Shown piece by piece: positions 57,346 through 64,000 of a DNA stretch of 64,000 bases. This DNA comes from Cordylochernes scorpioides (Eukaryota; Arthropoda; Arachnida; Pseudoscorpiones; Chernetidae). Location: the NCBI GenBank assembly GCA_030710605.1, contig CP092874.1:44542665-44606664 (forward strand), given 5' to 3'. Every line of letters starts with the position of its first letter. Positions within the stretch are counted from its first letter, which is position 1. The translations under genes were made by a program, and so were the position numbers. The notes beneath the pieces are model-generated. The model had not been told where the DNA came from, made no database searches, and worked only from the letters and a program-made list of their open reading frames with translations.

Positions 57346-58686
57346 TCTAAACCCACCTTACTGTAAAATTCCAAATATTCTAAAACATCAGTTAGAATTA
57401 CAGAACAGGTTTAATGCTCACATAATCTATTATAAATGTCAAAAGTCCAATATGAGAGCACCATCTATTGAGTGGAAATCTATTTAAATGACGGCTATTT
57501 CCACAAACATTGCAGATATGGAAGCCATTTGGAAGCTTAAGACCCTTCTGCCATTACATTAAAAAGTTTACCACAGAGCCTAAGATTAGCGCATTGAAAT
57601 ATAACGTCTTCCATGATTCCAAAAATTTTTCTTTGATTTGTATCGAGCCCAGCACTGCACCAAATAAACCATCTGAGTATTACATCCCCACCACTGTTTC
57701 ATCAATATATTGATAGGACAAAGGCGGGAACGTAGGATTCATATATATATTTTCATGGGAGTCTGGTGAGCCACAGCGACACTAGGGCCTCTTCCAATAT
57801 TTGGTTCTGGGTCCAGTCCAAAGAAGTTGAGTTGTCCTGGGTACTGTGGGGCCTGTTATAGGGGTTGTTGTTGCTGCTAGGACATTCTAAATTTAGTTGC
57901 AACTTACTAAGGGTGGAGAGTTAAACTGAGATTGTTATCTCTGACACTTGCCGCATAAACGATGGTCAACAGGTCAAATACAATCCTCCTTGCTATATCT
58001 GTGGTGCTGTTTCTGAGATAAATATGTGAGTTGTCGATGCCAACATTTTCACCACCTTATTGTAGCACATTTAAGCATAGTGCGCATGAACTAACTACAG
58101 CTGCATTGCCATCGAGTGCCCAAATATTGCATTTTTTTGCAATAACATTGTATTTAAGACAGAATCATTTAATGTTGCTGTCAAAAATTGAATCAAGAAA
58201 TGGTTGAATTATTGTTGTTTTTGATTATCATTAGTTTTTTGTTTAATAGGCTGGAGGTTGTGTGGAACATGATAACAAGGTTGAATTATCATGTGTTGAC
58301 TTTACATGGTTTATACTGTAGTTTTCTCCTTAGTTTCTATGTGTGTGAATATATTTCTCTTCTTTCATTATTCCTGCCATTTACTCCATGAATGTTTTTA
58401 GACTAAAAATTGTATATGAAATTGGCTGTTAATATTTGATAAAATGAGGCTTTCTTTAGCTTCACCCATGTTTTTCTTTTTAGCTCCAAGTGGAGAATCT
58501 GATGAAGGTTTATGTGTGATCAGCTATCTCTTGGCATTGTGCTCTTATCTTCAGCTTGTTTTACCTACTGCAAAGTGAGTGTAGTTTGGGTTATGAAACT
58601 AATCACAAAATTTATTTTAGAGAATATGCTTTATAGGATGAGTGATCCATGTGTGGTGGCAGAGTTGAGTGCGCGGCTGTGGTGTC
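57346..58686. other. Region upstream of the second zinc-finger gene
   Basis: No repeat family recognised and only short chance frames. It presumably holds 5' exons, introns or the promoter of the zinc-finger gene. A splice acceptor cannot be fixed by eye. Confidence 0.4.
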
Positions 58687-59365
58687 ATGTCCACCACGGC
58701 GGACAGGCTTATCTGTCCCTTCTGCAGCTACCGGACCATCAAGTCCTCCAACCTCACTCGCCACATCTGCACCCACACCGGGGAGAAACCCTTCTCCTGC
58801 ACCTTCTGTGATTACAAGACTGCCGTCTCCTCCAACCTGGGCCGCCACATACGGATCCACACGGGGGATGACCTGGACGGCAGGTCGTCCCGCATGTCCC
58901 CACCTCATAGTCCACACAGACAGCGGCGAGAAGTACTTCTCTTGCCCCCACTGCGACTTCAAGACGGACCAGGCTTCCCACATAGAAGCCCATCTCCACA
59001 CCCACGCCGGGGAGAAGATCTATGCCTGTCCTTTCTGTCCCTACAGCACCGCCAAATCCTCTCATCTCACTCGCCACGTACGCACCCACACGGGGGAGAA
59101 GCCATACTCCTGTAGCCACTGTAACTACCGCACTGCCTCCTCCTCCAACCTGGCCACCCACACCCGCACCCACACTGGGGAGAAACCTTTCTCCTGCCCT
59201 GACTGCCACTACAAGACCAGCAAATCCTCCCTGCTGGCCAGACACAAGCATTCCCACACGGAGCCTCTCCACCTCAGCTGCCCGGCCTGCAACTACAAGA
59301 CCAGGGTCATCTCCCATCTAGCCATGCACATCTGTACCCACTCTCAGGACAGGCCCTACTCCTGA
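58687..59365 (+). CDS. C2H2 zinc-finger protein, 7 fingers plus one broken, with frame shift
   Basis: From ATG 58687 the first frame encodes LICPFCSYRTIKSSNLTRH and FSCTFCDYKTAVSSNLGRH fingers. After the linker HTGDD a third finger is damaged: within about 58862-58935 the reading frame changes by one and most of a finger is missing, leaving a stub HLIVHT. In the new frame five further fingers follow, beginning FSCPHCDFKTDQ, YACPFCPYSTAK, YSCSHCNYRTAS, FSCPDCHYKTSK and LSCPACNYKTRV, ending DRPYS and TGA at 59363. This is a recent pseudogene, an allele with a deletion, or an assembly error; the intact fingers argue that the break is young. A 27-base GT...AG piece at the break is too short to be an intron. 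Likely a nuclear DNA-binding protein when intact. Confidence 0.8.
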
Positions 59366-59727
59366 CCTCACCATTCCACCAACTCTCTCTGTATATACTT
59401 TTACAATTCTCTTTACTTCCTCTTATGTGATTTTATCTATTTCTAGGATACTAGATTACATTGTTGACCATGGTACAAAAATCTTTTGTACACATTCTAG
59501 TCACCTCTCTGTTTTTTTTTTTTTTTTTGTTATTATTGTTGTTTCTTCTTGTTATTATCTACTCTTCTAAGGGGGAGTCTCTCTAAATTCATCTAGTCTT
59601 TTTTTGTTTTTTTTTTCTTCCCCTTATTTATAAATAATTAAAACATTTCTCACCTTAACCATATTGATGCTACTGTTTAATGTACTAGCATGCCATCTCT
59701 CTGTATTTGCGAACTAGTTATGCAAAT

Positions 59728-59827
59728 GATAAAGCACAATTTGGATTATAGATTATAGATATGGAAAATAAGACCTAATTCAAATAATTTAAATTATTTG
59801 GATTAGGTCTTATTTTCTTGTGGCTAT
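59728..59827. repeat. Penelope-type minimal fold-back
   Basis: 'aaaataagacctaattcaaa' and its complement joined directly, 360 bases after the zinc-finger stop codon. No core remains. Confidence 0.7.
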
Positions 59828-60388
59828 GCATGCAAATGTTTATTCTTGAAATAAAACTATTTTCATATTTTATCATTTCAGTTAATGGGACACAAGAAAA
59901 TTTGTTTTATTTCAAAGAGAAACATTTGCATCGTAAATAGTTTACATTTTAAAATTACATTTTTTTTTTATTTGATGTCATTTTAAACCAAAATGAATAT
60001 TATACTTTGAAAATAACTTTTTACCCCCCCCACCCCCCCTTCCTCCCAATTTTCAACATTTGATGATTTGAAATTCGCCACAGGATTATCACAAATTATT
60101 AAATAATAAATAGTATGATATAAATAATAACAAGCTATTTCTACAAACCTTATACTGCATTGAATAAGGAGGGAATGACTTATCAATGGTGAACCCTATC
60201 AGCGGTTTCACCATTTTATTTTCCAGACCGCTCTTCAATTGACTATTATACCCTGCTCATTTGTTGTAGAATAAAGCAAATGGGTGTTTAAGCAAACTGA
60301 AAATATGCTTCTAAAAAATATATATACATAATTTTAAAAAGTTATCATTTTCAGCAATAGATGGCGCTTAAAATTGATCTTTAAAGTA

Positions 60389-60545
60389 CAGTAGAACCTC
60401 TCGGTAAAGGACATCTAATTGCAGAGTCAGTGTCCTTTAGGGAGAGATGTCCTCTTACTGGAGAGTTTCTAAATAGTAAAAATGATCATTTTACAAATGA
60501 AAACTGTCCTTTGTAGAGAGGTATCCTCTCATGGAGGTTCTACTG
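60389..60545. mobile_element. Palindromic MITE (CAGTAGAACCTC family)
   Basis: 157-base TA-flanked palindrome of the same family. Confidence 0.8.
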
Positions 60546-61144
60546 TATATAAATGTTGAATTATATTGGAAAACATCAATATAAGGAAGTTTAAATGTGG
60601 TAGAACTTTGGTTCACATATAGTCATGTTTTTTTTTTGCAACTATTCAAAATTTTCTGATTATATAATTAAACAACAGTTGTGTATGTAGAAAAAGGTGT
60701 TCCCCCTTTTAATAATGTTATAATTCTCTAACACTTTTGGTCTCCATACAATAATGCTACAATTCAAAATGAAGGACCGAAAATCTTGTTATGTCCTTTT
60801 TTTGATAAATTCTCTTTTGTGATCATTTATTTAGCATAAACCCACCTTCATGTCTAATTGTAAAACCAAGACAAGTCCTAAGAGCAAAGCTTTATTAATT
60901 ACATATTAAAATATTTAATTAAAAAGGCATATATTGGATCAAATATTTGATTTCTAATATTTTCTTGTATAACTTCTTTTTTTTTTTTAGGGATGCTAGT
61001 TATATGGTACAATTGGGATACTGGATACATGGTAACAAAACTAAATAAGTGATTTGTGAAATGCTTGGTACAATATTGCTCTAGACCATTTCTATACTTG
61101 GTGTACCTATGCTACAACTGAAATATCATGTCTAAATTTATAAT

Positions 61145-61360
61145 ATGGTACAAATTTGGATTATAGATTAAAAAAAAAAAAAAACATAGGTAACAAGACC
61201 ACATCACCAAATTGGTAAACTGTTTGTGACCTTTTAGTAACAATATTTTTACCATCTCTAAACTTCAGTCCTTTTGTCTGAACATGGTAACAATTCTGTT
61301 ACCAAAATGTCATAAGCAATTTAGCTTTTTGGATGAGGTCTTATTACCTTATGTTTGAAT
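61145..61360. repeat. Old Penelope-type fold-back
   Basis: Diverged arms ('ataggtaacaagacc', 'gaggtcttattacctta') and core 'catggtaacaattctgttac'. Confidence 0.6.
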
Positions 61361-61531
61361 AGCTTTTATATTATTAATGTGGTCTTATTTCCTCATGATT
61401 CTAAAGAAATACTTAAATAGAATCAATTATTAAATGAGCCAATATTTTTCAATAGTCCAAAATGAACAATTTGAATTATAGATATCAAAAAACTCCAAGG
61501 GGATAAAGCACAATTTGGATTATAGACTATA

Positions 61532-62799
61532 CAGTAAAACCCCTCTATAGTGAACCCCAATGGGACAGAACTTTTGGTTCACTATAGCCACGGTTTGGCT
61601 ATTTTTTTTTTACTTTTAAAATTTTTAGACCGTATAATTAAAGGACAGCCATACACACAAGAAAAGGCTTCCTCTTAATAGTGGTCACTTTGTTTTAATT
61701 CCCTTAATTGACCAATTTCCTTACATTAATACTGAATAATAATAGAAATCATTAGATGATAGGTTCTTCTTATCATTAACATACATGTACCTCTATGTCT
61801 AATTTGAAAATCAAGACAAATCCTAGGCAAAGTTTTATTAAATATATATTCAAAGATATAAAATGATTTTAAAACATCATTATCACATTATATGATACAA
61901 TGTTTACTTGAAAAAATGGCTCTAACACCTTGTTGCTTCAAAGCATTCTTCAAGCATTGCACCATTCAAATAAAGTTAAGTGTTTTTCTTCCATTTCATG
62001 TTTCCACATATTCTTCAAGGTCTAGATTTCGTTTTTTAACCTGTCATGCAAAACATTGCTGACTTTAAAATCACCATAGTTAATGGTATAAAAATAATGT
62101 TTGTTTCATCACGGGACCGTTTATTTGAACTTTTTTTTAGCCCTAAAACGTACGATCGCGATCGCGGCAAAAGTTGGGGTTGATTCCTCTTTGTAACAAT
62201 TTTTAATAGCTTTATATTTTATCTTTTATAATAGAAAAGTTATATTCTCTTATTTTAATATGTTCTTAACATTTTGCCTGTGTTGTTTCACTTTGAAAAG
62301 TTCTGAAAATGGCCTTTTTTAAAAAAGAAATAACACTTTTGTTTTTAAAATGTCTTTGTTTTCTTCATTTTGGAAGCCATTTGCATTTTTATATATTTCG
62401 AATTTAATGGATGCAAAGGTATTCTATTTAATAAAAAGTATAATGTGTAAAAATTTATACAACATACAGCAAAAATAAAGTGCAAAAATCAAAACAAACA
62501 ATGCCGCTAAATTTATTGTTTTGAAATCGCGATCCGCGAGCTGAACATGCTCTAAATTTTGTTGTTTTATTATTTTTTTTAAATTACAATTCTAAGTTCG
62601 TTATAAGCATAGTATTTTTAATAGATTTTATCATTTTGGGACCGAAAATAGGTTCGTTATAGGGGTAGTTCGTTATTCTAAAAATCGCAAAGTTCGTTAT
62701 ACGATGGTATTTTCAATGGAATGGAATTGGGAATCGGCGTGGGTTCGTTATAAGGGAAGGTTCGTTATATCCAGGGTTCGTACTAGCGGGGTTTTACTG
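61532..62799 (+). mobile_element. Pogo-like TIR element, full copy
   Basis: Same ends as 47310-48737, flanked by TA, 1.27 kb. It contains the characteristic 'acgatcgcg' segment and the repeated 'ttcgttata' motifs near the 3' end. Confidence 0.8.
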
Positions 62800-62804
62800 T
62801 ATAT

Positions 62805-62955
62805 ACAAGAATATAGGACCTAATCCAAATAAATTAATAGTGTGTTGACACTTTAGTAACAGCATTGTTATCATCATCAGACAAAAGAATAAAACATAAT
62901 TTTATATGATGATGGTAACAATGCTGTTACTGAAAAGTCACACACTATTAATTTC
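62805..62955. repeat. Penelope-type fold-back
   Basis: Arms 'ctaatccaaataaattaata' and 'attaat', with core-like 'gatggtaacaatgctgttac'. The right arm is truncated. Confidence 0.65.
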
Positions 62956-63146
62956 TTTGTGATCATTTTGGTACCAGCATAGGATGGTGTTGCCCCTTGA
63001 AGATTATAGGAGACTACAGTAATGCTATGTTACTTAAATTATCGGCCATTTGTATAGAGCTATACCGAAATTATCTTCTTTTTTTTTTATCGCATAACAA
63101 ATTCTTAAAAATTTGAATAGCCTATATTGCCCTTTCCATATATATA

Positions 63147-63560
63147 CAGTCGAACCTCTTTAATTCAACACCCCAAGGGATCAGAGCTTTCGGTTGAATT
63201 AAAGGAAGTATTCAATTAAAGTCAGATGATTAAGTAATCATCTAACTCGCTAAAATAATATTTTTTTAAATAGCCTTGTAATATAAATTAATGATATTAA
63301 TTGAAACCATTGTGTGTTTTTATTTTATTTTCATGATTAACTTTTAGTATCAGTGACAAAATGGCATTAATACATATTTTAGAAACATAAATAATTGTAA
63401 CAAATAAATTTACTGGTAATGTGTTTTTTTTTTCAGTAATATAATCAAATATTAACTCTACAGACATTAAAATATTAAATATAATATATTAAATAATATT
63501 TTATTCTAATTGAAAAATATAGCAGTTAAAAGGAAATAAATATGGTAAATAAAAATAAAA
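63147..63560 (+). mobile_element. DNA transposon end (CAGTCGAACCTCTTTAATTC)
   Basis: The TA-flanked terminus and about 400 bases of interior match, in reverse complement, the sequence right of the gap (19396-19781). The other end is not identified. Confidence 0.65.
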
Positions 63561-64000
63561 TTTTAAAATGTTATTTAAAAATAATCATGAAGATCTTTTA
63601 AAAAAATCCTTTATAGATGTCTGTTTTTGCACTGAAATCCTATTCAGGATGTATTCCAGATAGTCATTTTGAAAAAACATGCATGCCTTTCTTCCTCTGA
63701 AATGTCTTTTAATAAATAAATTTTTATGTATTAAAGTCATCCACTGCTGCTGCAGGTATTATTGATTTTGTGTTTAAATCTTTTATAATAACACAGAAAT
63801 GGAATATTGAAATAAAATGTTATCATAATCATTGTGGCTACATTTTATAAAGATTTTTTTATTTAAAAGGAAATTATTTGTAAATTTTAAAATAACTAAA
63901 ATATTTCAATGCTGAAATTTAAAAATAAAATATTATTGTTAATTAGCGCACGAAGCCTAAATCCCAGCGTAAAAAAAACAATAACACTCGCGACATTGTG

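Noticed and set aside
58612-59317. Long minus-strand frames across the zinc-finger gene
   Set aside because: Shadows produced by GC-rich coding sequence on the plus strand, where Cys/His spacing proves the real frame.

Overview
The window is animal nuclear DNA: AT-rich, intron-containing and dominated by transposable elements. The repeats (mariner, Tigger/pogo, Helitron, Penelope-like elements, a non-LTR element with a zinc-knuckle tail, a tRNA-derived SINE) and the C2H2 zinc-finger genes fit an arthropod, but I cannot name the species. Only three gene loci are supported: a calcineurin B homologous protein (CHP1-type EF-hand) gene and two C2H2 zinc-finger genes. One intact-looking tRNA-Gly(GCC) is also present, riding inside a Helitron.

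Layout. Positions 1-19295 (copy A) and 25697-about 40747 (copy B) are two near-identical direct copies of one block. Each carries the same last two CHP1 exons. Copy A stops exactly at a run of 100 N (19296-19395). Right of the gap come CHP1 exons 2 and 3 (20407-20479, 22076-22275), then exons 4 and 5 inside copy B (28054-28157, 32662-32796). These four exons join in frame into 170 residues ending in the typical CHP1 C-terminus; exon 1 was not found. The exon pair in copy A (2423-2526, 6547-6681) differs from copy B only by two silent bases. Copy A is therefore either the tail of an upstream tandem paralogue or, in my view more likely, a second haplotype wrongly scaffolded in tandem. Copy B has a Helitron absent from A, and lacks 4.7 kb present in A.

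From 41 to 64 kb the window holds a five-finger C2H2 gene (minus strand, 45.1-45.7 kb), a decayed Tigger element, pogo-like elements and short TA-flanked palindromic MITEs. A piggyBac-like remnant, an AT-rich gene-free stretch (53-55.5 kb), a 79-bp minisatellite and a multi-finger C2H2 gene with a frame break (58.7-59.4 kb) follow.

The most unusual signal is a swarm of about 25 short fold-back repeats, related to a Penelope-like element whose GIY-YIG endonuclease remnant lies at 16.3 kb. Many carry CUGANGA - hairpin - GAAACGUC, which matches a hammerhead ribozyme core. Two sequence families show different but complementary stem I and stem II arms. Other notable points are the Helitron family carrying a tRNA-Gly and a minisatellite grown from the tail of the local SINE.
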